A program made the position numbers and the translations under genes. 64,000 bases of DNA, taken from assembly GCF_031432975.1 (NCBI RefSeq), contig NZ_CP133838.1, forward strand, positions 3,658,001-3,722,000, in the 5' to 3' direction. The notes under the pieces are model-generated. The model was not told the DNA's origin. It did no database searches and saw only the letters and a list, made by a program, of their open reading frames with translations. Below are positions 28,245 to 39,011 of the stretch, piece by piece. Source of the DNA: Buttiauxella selenatireducens. Lineage in GTDB: Bacteria; Pseudomonadota; Gammaproteobacteria; Enterobacterales; Enterobacteriaceae. The stretch's first letter is position 1. Every line of letters begins with the position of its first letter.

Positions 28245-30407
28245 CTATTTCTTACTCGTACGTTTGCGCCGCACCGTGGTCTTTTTCGGTTTGGTATCAA
28301 TCAGTTTAGCTGCTGGCGCTTCAGGCTGGCTTATCGGAAATACCGGCAACGCCCCCAGTAGACGCTGACCATAATTTTTGGTCAACAGGCGCCGGTCGTA
28401 AATCACCACCTCACCATAACAGCCGTGGCTGCGAATTAAACGTCCGACTTGTTGAATAAGATTAAATGAAGCGCTCGGTAAACTCTGTACTTCAAAAGGA
28501 TAGCGTTTCAGTGTTTTTAACCATTCCCCTTCAGTCACTACGACCGGGCTGTCGATAGGCGGGAAGGCAATTTTATGGATATGCACCTGGCTGAGTAAAT
28601 CGCCCTTTAAATCCAGACCTTCTGCAAAGGATTGCAGGCCAACCAATACACTGGTTTCGCCTTGTTCAACGCGTTTACGGTGCGTTTCCACTAGACGATA
28701 ACGTGGCTGGTCGCCCTGCACTAACAGGGTCAGGCGCAGATCGGTGACATGAGTCAGGAACACCTGCATCGCTCGGTTACTGGCAAACAGCACCAGCATC
28801 CCTTTATGCTCACCTTTAGCCAATTCAGCACGGAAAAACGCCGCCATTTCAGCCAGATGTTGGGCTTCGTTTTCCATGGTCGGTTCAACCGTCAGCTGTG
28901 GAATAACCAGCTTTCCCTGTTCGACATGATTAAACGGTGAATCAAGCGCAACAAAGCGATCGCCCGCTTTTTCGCTTAAACCGCTCATCTCTTGCAGGCG
29001 GTCGAATTTATTGAGCGAACGAAGCGTCGCCGATGTCACGATAACGTGCGGCACATTACGCCACACCAGTTTCTCGAGCTGGTCGCAGACACGGATACCC
29101 ACGCAATGGAAGAACAGATGCGGCTGCCCTTCACGAACGTCGCGCGTTACCCATTTTGAGACGGGTGCGCCCGATGCCTGTTCCATCGCCGAGAGTCGCC
29201 ACAGTTTGCTTTGCGTCTCGAAATACCCCAATGCACGGTTCATATGCAATAACGAGCGGTGTAAACGCACAATGTCGTGAGTGCCCGTTTTTTCACTAAG
29301 ATCGTTAAGCAGCGCCTCTGCCAGGCTGCGTAGCCCTTCCATGAGTTTCGCCAGACGCTTACAAATCGCCATGATTTCATCTGGCAAAATGCCCATTTCA
29401 AAGCGGTGTTCGGCTTCCTGCTCACCCGGCAGCCACAACGACACAATGCTGTTAAACGAGCTCAGCAATTCGTAGATTTCATCGCAATGATTGGTCAAGC
29501 GCTCAGGGTTCGTCAGCGGCGGCGGGCTTTTCGGACGAAACTGCGCCATGCAGGTTTCTACCAGTTTGCTGAACAGATCAAACTGCAAACGACTATAGCC
29601 GGGAGTGATTTCCGCGCTCATTTCCAGCGCGTCGCGAGCGACATCCGGTAAATGGTGGCCTTCATCTAAAATCAGCAGCAGGTTCTTCGCTTCTGGCAAA
29701 ACCGCATCACTTTCCATGGCGGCCATCACCAGTGCGTGATTCGCCACCACGACTTCGGCATCGTCAATTTCACGCCGCGCCACAAAGAACGGGCATTCCC
29801 GATACCAATGGCAATTGCGGCCCAGGCAACTGGCTTTGTCGGTGCTCAAACGTCGCCACAAATCGTCATCAATGGATTGCGATGTGTGGTCGCGCAATCC
29901 GTCCCATTTGTAACCGTCGAGATCGGTTTTCAGTTTTGCGCAGCGCTGCTGTTCGTCTTTACTGGTTGGAGCCAGTTCATCTTCAAGAAAAGCCAGCAAA
30001 TCGCCTTGCGCCAGGTTATCCGTCGCAAGTGCTGCCAGGTTTCGTGGGCAAACATAGCGCCCGCGCCCGAAGGCTGCGGTAAATTTCAGGTCGGGGATAA
30101 TTTTGCGTAGCAGCGGTAAATCTTTGCTAAATATTTGATCCTGTAGGGCAACGTTGGCGGTGCTGACGACTAACGTTTTCTGCTCGCCACGCGCGATGGC
30201 GATCCCGGGGATCAGGTAAGAAAGGGTTTTCCCAACACCAGTGGGAGCCTCAATCGCCAGATGACGCCCTTCTTCACCCGCGAGCGTTTTCGCCACTTCG
30301 GCAATCATTTGCCGTTGCGGTGGGCGCGGAATAAAGTCCGGGATCTGTTGCTGTAGCGCCTTATACCAGGCAGCGATTTGCGCTTTTTGCGCAGAGGACA
30401 AAGCCAT
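28245..30407 (-). CDS. dinG: ATP-dependent DNA helicase DinG
   Basis: 720 residues from ATG 30407 (E. coli 716); a GTG-type extension to 30437 would read through the LexA box and is rejected. An XPD-like 5'-3' helicase of superfamily 2 that resolves R-loops and G-quadruplexes. Walker A EAPTGVGKT at residues 53-61. The four Fe-S cysteines are in RYVCPRN and in SCLGRNCHWYRECPFF. Walker B is LDEGHHLPD, and the C-terminal helicase motifs are VLVGLQSFAEGLDLKGD and QQVGRLIRS. The Lys/Arg-rich tail KPKKTTVRRKRTSKK is present. Damage-inducible through the operator at 30420. Confidence 0.97.
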   Translation of the reverse strand: MALSSAQKAQIAAWYKALQQQIPDFIPRPPQRQMIAEVAKTLAGEEGRHLAIEAPTGVGKTLSYLIPGIAIARGEQKTLVVSTANVALQDQIFSKDLPLLRKIIPDLKFTAAFGRGRYVCPRNLAALATDNLAQGDLLAFLEDELAPTSKDEQQRCAKLKTDLDGYKWDGLRDHTSQSIDDDLWRRLSTDKASCLGRNCHWYRECPFFVARREIDDAEVVVANHALVMAAMESDAVLPEAKNLLLILDEGHHLPDVARDALEMSAEITPGYSRLQFDLFSKLVETCMAQFRPKSPPPLTNPERLTNHCDEIYELLSSFNSIVSLWLPGEQEAEHRFEMGILPDEIMAICKRLAKLMEGLRSLAEALLNDLSEKTGTHDIVRLHRSLLHMNRALGYFETQSKLWRLSAMEQASGAPVSKWVTRDVREGQPHLFFHCVGIRVCDQLEKLVWRNVPHVIVTSATLRSLNKFDRLQEMSGLSEKAGDRFVALDSPFNHVEQGKLVIPQLTVEPTMENEAQHLAEMAAFFRAELAKGEHKGMLVLFASNRAMQVFLTHVTDLRLTLLVQGDQPRYRLVETHRKRVEQGETSVLVGLQSFAEGLDLKGDLLSQVHIHKIAFPPIDSPVVVTEGEWLKTLKRYPFEVQSLPSASFNLIQQVGRLIRSHGCYGEVVIYDRRLLTKNYGQRLLGALPVFPISQPEAPAAKLIDTKPKKTTVRRKRTSKK

Positions 30408-30419
30408 AAAAACCACTTC

Positions 30420-30439
30420 TACTGTATAAACAGCCACTA
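30420..30439 (-). promoter_or_regulatory. LexA (SOS) box of dinG
   Basis: On the minus strand TAGTGGCTGTTTATACAGTA, 13 bases before the dinG start. It matches the E. coli dinG SOS box almost base for base, with one half CAGTA canonical and the other GTG instead of CTG (E. coli has TTG). LexA binding should be moderate. Confidence 0.85.
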
Positions 30440-30573
30440 TTGTCCCACTTTTTGAAGATGGGCTGTATTGTTTTTTCTGATCCGGTGTTACAGCAAGGCT
30501 TGACGCATGACAAGGCGACCGGCGAGCGACCCTCTCTATAATTAAGCCCGTTTATCCTCCACTGGTGTCAAAA

Positions 30574-31695
30574 ATGGATTATCAACTTAATTTAGACTGG
30601 CCTGAGTTTATGGCGAAATACTGGCAGAAAAAGCCAGTTATTTTGAAAAATGCGTTTCCTAATTTTGTCGATCCGATTACGCCGGATGAATTAGCCGGTC
30701 TTGCTATGGAAGCAGAGGTGGATAGCCGACTGGTCAGCCACACCAATGGTCAATGGCAGGCTGCGAACGGGCCTTTCGAACACTTTGACGACCTGGGTGA
30801 AACGGGCTGGTCCCTGCTGGCACAAGCCGTTAACCACTGGCATGCGCCGTCTGCTGAACTGGTACGCCCGTTCCGCGTGTTACCTGACTGGCGCCTGGAC
30901 GATCTGATGATCTCCTTCTCCGTACCGGGTGGTGGCGTTGGCCCGCATATCGATCAATATGATGTGTTTATTATTCAGGGCATGGGCAGCCGTCGCTGGC
31001 GTGTCGGTGACAAACTGCCAATGCGTCAGTTCTGTCCACATCCAGCATTGCTGCACGTTGACCCATTTGAACCGATCATTGATGAAGATCTGGAACCTGG
31101 CGACATTCTCTATATTCCGCCTGGTTTCCCGCACGATGGCTTCACCCATGAAACTGCACTCAACTACTCCGTGGGTTTCCGTGGGCCAAATGGCCGCGAT
31201 CTGATCAGCAGCTTTGCCGACTACGCGCTGGAAAACGATTTGGGTGGCGAGCATTACAGCGACCCTGATTTAACCTGCCGTGAGCATCCGGTCAAAGTTG
31301 AAGGCTATGAGCTAAATCGCCTGCGCGACATGATGATGGACGTCATCAACCAGCCGGAAGATTTCAAGCAGTGGTTTGGCCGCTTTATCACCACTCCACG
31401 CCATGAACTGGACGTTGCGCCAGCAGAACCGCCATATCAGCAAGATGAAATCCTCGATGCATTACAAGGAGGTGAAAGCCTGACGCGTTTGAGCGGATTA
31501 CGCGTGCTGAACGTGGATGGAAAGTTCTTCGTCAATAGCGAACCGATGGAAGCGCCGGTTCCACAAGCCGCTGACGCGCTGTGCCGTTACACCACGCTGA
31601 GCCAAACTGAACTGGGTGACGCATTGCAGAACCCGGAATTTGTTAGTGTTTTGACTGAACTGGTTAACCAGGGTTACTGGTACTTCGACGACTAA
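30574..31695 (+). CDS. roxA: Ribosomal protein uL16 arginine hydroxylase RoxA (YcfD)
   Basis: 373 residues from ATG 30574, the E. coli length. A JmjC-type 2-oxoglutarate/Fe(II) oxygenase that hydroxylates Arg81 of ribosomal protein L16. The Fe ligands are in GPHIDQYDVF (His-x-Asp) and GFPHDGF (distal His). The N-terminal substrate-contacting part is WQKKPVILKNAF, and the C-terminal winged helix ends VNQGYWYFDD. In E. coli this gene sits near 25 min beside phoQ, not beside dinG, so its location here is a rearrangement. A long hairpin follows the gene. Confidence 0.95.
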   Translation: MDYQLNLDWPEFMAKYWQKKPVILKNAFPNFVDPITPDELAGLAMEAEVDSRLVSHTNGQWQAANGPFEHFDDLGETGWSLLAQAVNHWHAPSAELVRPFRVLPDWRLDDLMISFSVPGGGVGPHIDQYDVFIIQGMGSRRWRVGDKLPMRQFCPHPALLHVDPFEPIIDEDLEPGDILYIPPGFPHDGFTHETALNYSVGFRGPNGRDLISSFADYALENDLGGEHYSDPDLTCREHPVKVEGYELNRLRDMMMDVINQPEDFKQWFGRFITTPRHELDVAPAEPPYQQDEILDALQGGESLTRLSGLRVLNVDGKFFVNSEPMEAPVPQAADALCRYTTLSQTELGDALQNPEFVSVLTELVNQGYWYFDD

Positions 31696-31722
31696 CACAT
31701 TTAATGTCAGCCGTCGCTACGC

Positions 31723-31759
31723 TAATCCGCCCTACGTTATCTTTTCGTAGGGCGGATTA
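31723..31759. repeat. 14-bp inverted repeat after roxA
   Basis: TAATCCGCCCTACG and its exact complement are separated by nine bases. The GTAGGGCGGATTA half resembles a widespread enterobacterial REP-like intergenic hairpin. It can end or stabilise the roxA transcript, although no T run follows. Confidence 0.7.
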
Positions 31760-31897
31760 ACGCAAGAAACATTCCCCATTTCCCCTCAATGTACTCATAA
31801 AACACTTTTAGTTGCGCTCCGTAACTAAAAATCCCACAGAGTCTTTGCCACTGACTACAGTTATACGGGGGCTTCCCGGGAAGACTTTGGGGATAAC

Positions 31898-32653
31898 ATG
31901 GCGCTTTATACTATCGGTGAAGTGGCTCTGCTTTGTGATATCAATCCCGTAACGTTGCGGGCGTGGCAACGCCGTTACGGGCTACTGAAACCTCAGCGCA
32001 CGGATGGCGGTCATCGATTATTTGACGATGCCGACATCGAGCGCATTCGCGAAATCAAACACTGGATAGAGAACGGCGTTCAGGTCAGCAAAGTGAAAGC
32101 CTTGTTGAGCGGTGAACTTCAGGATCTGGAAAGCGGCTGGCGTGAACGTCAGGAACAATTGCTTCAGCAATTACAAAGCGGCAGCCCGAACCGGTTACGC
32201 AGCTGGATTGCCGACATTGGCCGCGACTACCCAGCAGAAATTCTCGTCAACCAGCTCTACATCCCTCTGCGTCGTCGCCTGCAATGCCATCAAGTCACCC
32301 TTAACACCCTACTCAGCCTGCTGGATGGCGCGCTGATCAATTACATTGCGCTGTGTCTGGCATCGGCCCGCAAGCGCAGTGGTAAAGATGCGTTATTGGT
32401 CGGATGGGATACGCCTGACACCACTCGTTTATGGATGGCGGCATGGATGGCAATACAGCAGGGTTGGCGTATTGATGTATTGGCACATCCACTGCATCAG
32501 CTGCGCCCCGAGCTTTTCGCTCAACAAACGTTATTAGTGTGGTGTGGCGATACGCCGACCCATAACCAGCTCGACCAACTGGAACTCTGGCGCTGTGCAG
32601 GGTTACAAATCTTCCCACTGATGAGCAATGGGCAATCGACTCAACGCGCATAA
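31898..32653 (+). CDS. mlrA: MerR-like transcriptional activator of csgD, MlrA (YehV)
   Basis: 251 residues. The first 75 residues (ALYTIGEVALLCDINPVTLRAWQRRYGLLKPQRTDGGHRLF) are almost identical to E. coli MlrA and form the MerR winged helix. The C-terminal part resembles a B12-binding-domain fold without the cofactor motif, as in MlrA. It activates csgD and so curli and cellulose, under c-di-GMP control in E. coli. It begins the block that in E. coli lies at about 47 min, with yohO and yehWXY following in the same order. Confidence 0.95.
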   Translation: MALYTIGEVALLCDINPVTLRAWQRRYGLLKPQRTDGGHRLFDDADIERIREIKHWIENGVQVSKVKALLSGELQDLESGWRERQEQLLQQLQSGSPNRLRSWIADIGRDYPAEILVNQLYIPLRRRLQCHQVTLNTLLSLLDGALINYIALCLASARKRSGKDALLVGWDTPDTTRLWMAAWMAIQQGWRIDVLAHPLHQLRPELFAQQTLLVWCGDTPTHNQLDQLELWRCAGLQIFPLMSNGQSTQRA

Positions 32654-32727
32654 GACAAACTTAATAGTTCATTAACAACCCAGCTTCGTCTTATAATCGC
32701 CCCTGTAACATTTGGAGCGAACTGAAT

Positions 32728-32835
32728 ATGAAATTAAGTAAAATTGCCCTGGTGGGCGGTATGCTGGTCATGGCTATCGGCGGGATTGGCGGCGTAATGC
32801 TGGTTGGCTATATCGTCATCCTTCATGGCGCGTGA
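32728..32835 (+). CDS. yohO: Small membrane protein YohO
   Basis: 35 residues, the length of E. coli YohO and in the same place between mlrA and yehW. One hydrophobic helix ([27 protein letters not shown]) after a basic start MKLSK. TTTGGAGCGA precedes the ATG. The last 20 bases overlap the end of the convergent yehW. Function is unknown; conservation of the [11 protein letters not shown] core while flanks vary argues that it is translated. Confidence 0.88.
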   Translation: MKLSKIALVGGMLVMAIGGIGGVMLVGYIVILHGA

Positions 32836-33547
32836 TGTAACGTAACAGGCGCTCAAACAGGCGGTCGATCACCACTGCCGCCAGCGCGACCAGCAAAGCC
32901 CCTTGAATCACATAGGCGGTGTTAAAGCCGCTCAGCCCGATGATTATCGGCGAACCCAGGGTACTGGCACCGACGGTTGAGGCAATCGCTGCGGTACCGA
33001 TATTAATGATTACCGAGGTGCGGACCCCCGCCAGAATCACCGGCGCGGCGAGAGGAAATTCTACTTTTCGCAGCATTTGCCAGCGGCTCATCCCGGCCCC
33101 CAACGCAATCTCTTTTGTCGATTCTGGCACCGCCCCCATTCCGGCCAACGTCCCCTGCAAAATCGGCAGCAGTCCGTACAGCACCAGCGCAATGATCGCA
33201 GGCTGTTGACCAAATCCCATCACCGGAACGGCAATCGCCAACACCGCGACGGGCGGAAAAGTTTGCCCAGCCGCCGCGATAGTCTCAACCAGTGAGCGAA
33301 ATTCAAGCCCTGCCGGTCGAGTGACTGCAATTCCCAGCCCTACCCCAATCACAATGGCGACCAGACTGGAAATCCCCACCAGCATGAAGTGCTTTAGCGC
33401 CAGCGCCACAAAACTGTCTTGCTGATACAACGGCCTTTCAAGATCCGGGAAAAGCCAACTGAACAAGGGGCTGCTGTAGGGCATTGCGACTAACAGCCCG
33501 ATAAATAGCGCAATGAGCCATAACAAGGGATCACGGAGCAGACGCAT
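32816..33547 (-). CDS. yehW: ABC transporter permease YehW
   Basis: 243 residues from ATG 33547, the E. coli length; longer in-frame starts overlap yehX and are rejected. A BetW-type permease of the osmoprotectant/choline family with six helices: [27 protein letters not shown], the ATPase-docking loop [33 protein letters not shown], and [16 protein letters not shown]. Forms the YehWXY-OsmF importer. The gene overlaps yehX by 17 bases; last gene of the operon. Confidence 0.94.
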   Translation of the reverse strand: MRLLRDPLLWLIALFIGLLVAMPYSSPLFSWLFPDLERPLYQQDSFVALALKHFMLVGISSLVAIVIGVGLGIAVTRPAGLEFRSLVETIAAAGQTFPPVAVLAIAVPVMGFGQQPAIIALVLYGLLPILQGTLAGMGAVPESTKEIALGAGMSRWQMLRKVEFPLAAPVILAGVRTSVIINIGTAAIASTVGASTLGSPIIIGLSGFNTAYVIQGALLVALAAVVIDRLFERLLRYITRHEG

Positions 33548-34490
33548 TTTCACCTCGCATTTTTTCACCCTGAACCAGATCGCTAAAATGCAAAACACCG
33601 GAAGGTTCGCCATGCTGATTCACCACCGGTAACTGCTCGCACTGGCGGAAGACAAATAACGATAACGCCTCGCGTAGACTTAATGTTTCACTGATCGGTT
33701 CGCCCGCCATTCGCTCCTCGACTCGCACGCGATCGGCGACCTGGCGAAGTGACAATAGCCGCACGCCAAGCTCGCTGCGACCAAAGAAATCACGCACGAA
33801 ATCTGTCGCCGGGCGCGTTAATAGATCCAGCGGCGTGCCTTGCTGAATCACCTGCCCGCTATCCATCAGTACAATTCGGTCGGCGAGCGTCAGTGCTTCA
33901 TCGATGTCATGCGTAACCAACACAATCGTGCGCCCAAGAAGTTGATGGATGCGGATAATCTCTTGTTGCAGCGCGCCGCGTGTCACCGGGTCAAGCGCAC
34001 CAAAAGGCTCATCCATCAGCAACACTTCCGGATCGGCTGCCAGCGCACGCGCCACGCCGACTCGTTGCTGTTGCCCACCTGAAAGTTGATGCGGATAGCG
34101 GTCGCGAAATTGCGCCGCCTCAAGCCCGAGCAGATGCAGTAACTCGTCAATTCGCGCACTGACTCGCGCTTTCGGCCATTTCAGCAATTGCGGTACGGTG
34201 GCGATATTCTGGGCCACGCTCCAGTGAGGAAACAGGCCGATAGACTGAATCGCATACCCCATGCGGCGGCGCAGGACTTTCGCGTCAAAGTTGCGGATCT
34301 CTTCTCCGGCAAAACGAATACGCCCGCTATCGTGTTCGACCAGGCGATTTATCATTTTCAGCGTGGTGGATTTTCCGGAGCCAGAGGTGCCAATAAGCAC
34401 CGTGAACTCCCCTTCCTTGATATTCAGCGACAAGTTACTGACGGCCGCCTTGCCCTGGAAGGACTTGCTGACATTCTCAAATTCAATCAT
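33531..34490 (-). CDS. yehX: ABC transporter ATPase YehX
   Basis: 319 residues (E. coli YehX 308). Glycine-betaine-type ATPase: Walker [10 protein letters not shown] at residues 34-42, signature [10 protein letters not shown], Walker [14 protein letters not shown], switch VTHDIDEA. The C-terminal ~80 residues form a CBS-like region ([35 protein letters not shown]), often an ionic-strength sensor in this family. Start overlaps the yehY stop (ATGA). Confidence 0.94.
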   Translation of the reverse strand: MIEFENVSKSFQGKAAVSNLSLNIKEGEFTVLIGTSGSGKSTTLKMINRLVEHDSGRIRFAGEEIRNFDAKVLRRRMGYAIQSIGLFPHWSVAQNIATVPQLLKWPKARVSARIDELLHLLGLEAAQFRDRYPHQLSGGQQQRVGVARALAADPEVLLMDEPFGALDPVTRGALQQEIIRIHQLLGRTIVLVTHDIDEALTLADRIVLMDSGQVIQQGTPLDLLTRPATDFVRDFFGRSELGVRLLSLRQVADRVRVEERMAGEPISETLSLREALSLFVFRQCEQLPVVNQHGEPSGVLHFSDLVQGEKMRGENASAP

Positions 34491-35650
34491 GGCTGTTTTT
34501 CCTCAAGTAATGAGATAAACAGTTTAAAAAATGCGTCCAGAATCACTGCCAGCGCGATCACCGGGATCACGCCGAGCAACACCAGGTCGAGCGCGCTACT
34601 GAGTAATCCCTGGAAGATAATCGCCCCGAAACCGCCCGCACCAATCAGGGCTGCGATAACCGTCATACCAATGGTTTGTACGCACACGACGCGCAGGCTG
34701 CGTAATAAAACCGGCAGCGCGAGCGGCACTTCAGCCTGCCAGAACACCTGCCAACGCGACATCCCCATGCCTTCAGCGCTTTCAATGATATTGCGCGGAA
34801 CTTGCTGCAACCCTGACACCACGCCGCGTACCAACGGCAACAGCGCGTACAGCACTAGCGCAATTAACGCAGGCGCGACGCCAATCCCACTCACGCCCAG
34901 GGAGCCTAACCATGGAGCCAGCTTGACCAGTCCCGCCAGCGGTGCGATTAACAAACCGAACAGCGCCACCGAAGGCACCGTTTGAATCACATTGAGCACC
35001 GAAAATACAGATGATTGCCAGCCTGGGCGGTTGTAACACAGTACGCCCAACGGTACGCCAATCGACAATGCGGGCAATAACGTTCCTAATAGCAGAGCCA
35101 GATGGCGAGACAGTGAGTCATCAAACACGTCCTGACGATTGGCGTACTCTTTTAGCAACGAGAGTGAATCAAAATACCCGCTCACCAGCAGCGCCACCGG
35201 CACAATCCAGATTTGCAGATTCAGTAGCAAGCGCCAGAGAGCTTTAGGCGTCAGGCGGCTGATAGCATCGGCGCACAGTAACAAGCAGAGCGTTAATGAA
35301 AGCCACAGCCCGCTACCTGGAGAGGTGCGTGCAAGCGTGCTGCCATGCGCGGCGAATTGCGATGCGGTACGCCCCATCACCAACAAGATGGCAATAAACA
35401 ACAGCTCGCCCACCAGCAACGTCGACACCAGGGAGGTTGGCCGACACGGAAAGAGAGTAAGACATGCCAGAATGAAAACCGGAATGGAAAGAATCAACCA
35501 GGCATGGGCGGGGAGTTGGTTAAGCGCAATAGATTCCCCGGAAACCAGGCGGTTGGGTGCAAAATTAATAAACGGCAGTACCGCGCCCGCCACCACCAGT
35601 AAAATCACCAGCAGCAGCAGGACGCGATTATGAATCTTTAGCAAACGCAC
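34487..35650 (-). CDS. yehY: ABC transporter permease YehY
   Basis: 387 residues from GTG 35650 (E. coli 385). The start is uncertain: AGGAT lies very close to this GTG, and a TTG six bases later fits the spacing better. N-terminal ~150 residues carry four or five extra helices peculiar to YehY, then the permease domain with [36 protein letters not shown] and the docking loop [31 protein letters not shown]. Pairs with YehW as the heterodimeric channel of a glycine-betaine-type importer. Confidence 0.92.
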   Translation of the reverse strand: MRLLKIHNRVLLLLVILLVVAGAVLPFINFAPNRLVSGESIALNQLPAHAWLILSIPVFILACLTLFPCRPTSLVSTLLVGELLFIAILLVMGRTASQFAAHGSTLARTSPGSGLWLSLTLCLLLCADAISRLTPKALWRLLLNLQIWIVPVALLVSGYFDSLSLLKEYANRQDVFDDSLSRHLALLLGTLLPALSIGVPLGVLCYNRPGWQSSVFSVLNVIQTVPSVALFGLLIAPLAGLVKLAPWLGSLGVSGIGVAPALIALVLYALLPLVRGVVSGLQQVPRNIIESAEGMGMSRWQVFWQAEVPLALPVLLRSLRVVCVQTIGMTVIAALIGAGGFGAIIFQGLLSSALDLVLLGVIPVIALAVILDAFFKLFISLLEEKQP

Positions 35651-35657
35651 ATCCTGT

Positions 35658-36569
35658 CTATTTAACGAAACCTTTCTGTTTCAGGTAATCAGCAGCCACT
35701 TTCTTCGCATCCAGGCCTTCCACCGCAATGCTGGCATTGAGCTGTTGCAGCGTTTTCTCATCAAGCGAGGCAAAAACAGGTTTTAACCATTCGCCCATTT
35801 CCGGATACGCTTTCAGCACACTTTCACGTACCACAGGCGTTGGGGCATAAATGGGCTGCACGCCTTTTGGGTCGCTCAGGGTTTGCAAACCGAGCGCGGC
35901 CACAGGTCCATCGGTGCCATAAGCCATGGCTGCATTAACACCCGAAGTTTGCTGCGCGGCAGCTTTAATGGTTACGGCAGTATCGCCCCCGGCCAGTGAC
36001 AGCAATTGCGGCTGTTCGAGTTTAAAACCATAAGCTTTTTCAAAGGCAGGAAGTGCGTCGGAGCGTTCGATAAATTCAGCGGACGCCGCAAGTTTGAATT
36101 CACCGCCCTTTTTCAGATAAGCGCCGAGATCGTCAAGCGAGGTAAGTTTGTTTTTCTCAGCCAGGTCTTTGCGAACGGCGATCGTCCAGGTATTGTTCGC
36201 CGGAGCAGGGGTTAACCACACCAGATGATTTTTCTCAGCATCCAGTTTTTTGACTTTCTCATAGCCAAGTTGAGCGTTTTTCCAGGCAGGATCGTTTTCA
36301 TCTTTAAAGAAAAATGCCCCGTTGCCGGTATATTCCGGGTAGATATCCAGTTCACCCGCAGTAATGGCTCCGCGCACAACCGGAGTGGTCCCTAACTGGA
36401 CTTTATTAACGGTTTTGACGCCGTGACTATCGAGCACCTGCAAAATAATATTACCGAGCAATGAACCTTCGGTATCGATTTTAGAACCCACTTTCACGGG
36501 TTCTGCTGCCTGCACTCCTGCGGCCAACAACACTAATCCCGCCACACCCCAACGCGCTGATAAATTCAT
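35658..36569 (-). CDS. osmF: Osmoprotectant-binding periplasmic protein OsmF (YehZ)
   Basis: 303 residues from ATG 36569 (GAGGAAGCAC upstream). Signal peptide ends at GVQA|AE near residue 21. An OpuAC-type substrate-binding protein: [37 protein letters not shown], and [13 protein letters not shown]. It is first in the osmF-yehY-yehX-yehW operon. In E. coli the system is RpoS- and osmotically induced and binds glycine betaine only weakly, so the true substrate is open. No clear sigma-S promoter was fixed by eye. Confidence 0.94.
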   Translation of the reverse strand: MNLSARWGVAGLVLLAAGVQAAEPVKVGSKIDTEGSLLGNIILQVLDSHGVKTVNKVQLGTTPVVRGAITAGELDIYPEYTGNGAFFFKDENDPAWKNAQLGYEKVKKLDAEKNHLVWLTPAPANNTWTIAVRKDLAEKNKLTSLDDLGAYLKKGGEFKLAASAEFIERSDALPAFEKAYGFKLEQPQLLSLAGGDTAVTIKAAAQQTSGVNAAMAYGTDGPVAALGLQTLSDPKGVQPIYAPTPVVRESVLKAYPEMGEWLKPVFASLDEKTLQQLNASIAVEGLDAKKVAADYLKQKGFVK

Positions 36570-36665
36570 TGTGCTTCCTCGCTGTTGTTCTCTCTTAAAA
36601 ATCATGGAGTCGCAAAAGTTTAGCCGAAAATTAAATGGTTGTGGGTGCATGGGGGCAGAATAAGA

Positions 36666-36692
36666 AAAGGGCCGGTAAGCCGGCCCTTTATT
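36666..36692. terminator. Terminator behind bglX
   Basis: AAAGGGCCGG pairs with CCGGCCCTTT around TAAG. T-rich on both sides, it lies 22 bases after the bglX stop and separates bglX from the osmF promoter. Confidence 0.85.
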
Positions 36693-36713
36693 TGGGAAGA
36701 TGATCGGAGAGAA

Positions 36714-39011
36714 TTACTTGAGTTCAAACTCGCCCTGTTTCACACGAGCCGAATCCAGCCCAATAAACACATTGAATTTGCCTGGTTCAGCAACATGCTT
36801 CATCTGCGCGTTCCAGAACTTCAGTGCTTCAACGTCAATCGGGAAACTTACCGTCTGAGTTTCACCCGGTTTCAGCGACACTTTCTTAAAGCCTTTCAGC
36901 TCTTTGACCGGGCGGCTCATTGAAGCGGTGACATCTCGCAGATACATCTGCACAACGGTTTCACCCTCGCGGTCGCCGGTGTTTTTCACTTCAACACTCG
37001 CTTCCACTTTGCCGTCAGCATTCATCGAAGGCGCAGACATTTTCACATCAGAAACGGTGAATGTGGTGTAGCTCAGGCCATAACCGAATGGGAACAGCGG
37101 GCCGTTAGCTTCGTCGAAGTAACGGGAAGTGTATTTGTTCGGTTTTTCCGGATTGTACGGACGCCCGGTATTTAAGTGGCTGTAGTACGTTGGGATCTGC
37201 CCAACAGAACGCGGGAAGGACATCGGCAATTTGCCTGACGGGTTGTAATCGCCAAACAAGATATCAGCAACAGCGTTACCGCCTTCGGTGCCGCTATACC
37301 AGGCTTCCAGCAGTGCATCAGCCTGTTGATTTTCTTTGACCAGAGCCAGCGGGCGACCATTCATTAATACCAGAACTAACGGTTTGCCGGTCGCTTTCAA
37401 CGCGGCAATTAAATCGCGCTGGCTTTGCGGCAGAACGAGGTCGGTACGGCTGGAGGCTTCGTGCGCCATACCTTGCGCCTCGCCCACTACGGCAACCACC
37501 ACATCAGCTGATTTCGCGGTGTTGACGGCTTCATCAATCATCGCTTTGGCAGAACGAGTGTCAACACTCACCGCCGGCTCGTACTGGTTCAGGAATGCCA
37601 CAATGTCTTTTTCATCGGTGACGTTAGCGCCTTTGGCGACCACAATTTTAGCGTTGTCACCCACCGCATTTTTGATGCCCTGCAACACGGTAATGGTTTG
37701 ATCGGCCACACCCGCAGCAGACCAGCTTCCCATCATGTCGCGTTTGCTATCGGCCAGCGGCCCCACCACGGCAATAGTGCCCGATTTTTTCAGCGGCAAG
37801 GTTTGCAGGCGGTTTTTCAGCAGAACCATACTTTCGCGTGCCACTTCACGAGCTTCTTTACGATGCAGGCGGCTTTCAGCGTTAGTATCTTCCGGGTCAG
37901 ACTCTTTCGGCCCTAAGTGGCTGTAGGGATCATTAAACAGACCCATATCATATTTCACGTTCAGCACGTGACGCGTTGCGTCATCGAGTTCCGCCATCGG
38001 CACCGCGCCACTTTTCACAAGCTCAGGCAAGTATTTGCTGTAGTACTCATCGCTCATACTCATGTTGATGCCGGAATTCAGTGCGACACGCACCGCATCT
38101 TTCGGATCACTCGCCACACCGTGTTTGATCAGTTCTTTGATTGCACCGTGGTCAGAAATGGTGATGCCTTTGAATTTCCACTCATCGCGCAGCAAATCTT
38201 TGAGCAACCAGGTATCCGACGATGCCGGTGTACCGTTCAGCGAGTTCAGCGCCACCATTACGCCACCGCTACCCGCATCAAGCGCGGCTTTGTATGGCGG
38301 CATATAGTCGTTGAACAAGCGTTGGGTGCTCATATCCACGGTGTTGTACTCTTTGCCACCTTCGACTGCGCCATAGGCTGCGAAGTGTTTGACGCTGGTC
38401 ATCACCGAGTAGCGTTCTGCCGGGCTTTTGCCTTGCATCGCTTCCACCATGGTGCGTCCCATGATTGAAGTCAGATAAGTATCTTCACCAAATCCTTCAG
38501 ACACACGGCCCCAGCGCGGGTCGCGGGAAACGTCAACCATCGGCGCCCACGTCATGTTCAGGCCATCGTCTGCGGCTTCATAAGCAGAAACGCGCCCTAC
38601 CGTTTTCACGGCATCCAGATTAAAGGATGAGGCTAAACCCAGGCTTATCGGGAACACGGTACGTTGACCATGCACCACATCGTAGGCGAAGAATAATGGA
38701 ATGTGCAGACGGCTCAGGCTCATCACCTGGTCTTGCATGGCACGGATATCGTGGCGGGTTACAGTGTTGAAAATCGCCCCAACCTGCCCGTCTTTGATCA
38801 TCTCGCGAATGGCTTCTTTCGGGTTATCCGGCCCGACGCTGATTAACCGCAGTTGACCGATTTTCTCGTCAGTAGTCATTTGTTTCAGCAAATCGGTGAC
38901 GAAGGCGTCACGTGCTTCTGGCGTTAACGGGTGCGGGCCAAACATTTCAGACGCTACCGCAGGTTGCAGCGCAAGGCTAACTGCGAAACTTACAGAACAG
39001 AGCCATTTCAT
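36714..39011 (-). CDS. bglX: Periplasmic beta-glucosidase BglX
   Basis: 765 residues from ATG 39011, the E. coli length; an ATG two codons earlier is equally placed for the AAGAGAG site. GH3 family: signal peptide of about 20 residues (KWLCSVSFAVSLALQPAVAS), catalytic TIM barrel with RDPRWGRVSEGFGEDTYL and the nucleophilic Asp in GITISDHGAI, a second alpha/beta domain with the acid/base region (GEAQGMAHEASSRTDL), and a fibronectin III-like C-terminal domain. Splits beta-glucosides in the periplasm. Its product sugars can enter directly, in contrast to the PTS-linked bgl operon at 53-59 kb. Confidence 0.96.
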   Translation of the reverse strand: MKWLCSVSFAVSLALQPAVASEMFGPHPLTPEARDAFVTDLLKQMTTDEKIGQLRLISVGPDNPKEAIREMIKDGQVGAIFNTVTRHDIRAMQDQVMSLSRLHIPLFFAYDVVHGQRTVFPISLGLASSFNLDAVKTVGRVSAYEAADDGLNMTWAPMVDVSRDPRWGRVSEGFGEDTYLTSIMGRTMVEAMQGKSPAERYSVMTSVKHFAAYGAVEGGKEYNTVDMSTQRLFNDYMPPYKAALDAGSGGVMVALNSLNGTPASSDTWLLKDLLRDEWKFKGITISDHGAIKELIKHGVASDPKDAVRVALNSGINMSMSDEYYSKYLPELVKSGAVPMAELDDATRHVLNVKYDMGLFNDPYSHLGPKESDPEDTNAESRLHRKEAREVARESMVLLKNRLQTLPLKKSGTIAVVGPLADSKRDMMGSWSAAGVADQTITVLQGIKNAVGDNAKIVVAKGANVTDEKDIVAFLNQYEPAVSVDTRSAKAMIDEAVNTAKSADVVVAVVGEAQGMAHEASSRTDLVLPQSQRDLIAALKATGKPLVLVLMNGRPLALVKENQQADALLEAWYSGTEGGNAVADILFGDYNPSGKLPMSFPRSVGQIPTYYSHLNTGRPYNPEKPNKYTSRYFDEANGPLFPFGYGLSYTTFTVSDVKMSAPSMNADGKVEASVEVKNTGDREGETVVQMYLRDVTASMSRPVKELKGFKKVSLKPGETQTVSFPIDVEALKFWNAQMKHVAEPGKFNVFIGLDSARVKQGEFELK

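Noticed and set aside
34188-34985. A 265-codon frame antisense to yehX/yehY
   Set aside because: Crosses two well-supported genes in antisense and shows no family features.
37917-38468. A 183-codon plus-strand frame inside bglX
   Set aside because: Antisense shadow; His-rich translation with no domain, while bglX is complete on the other strand.
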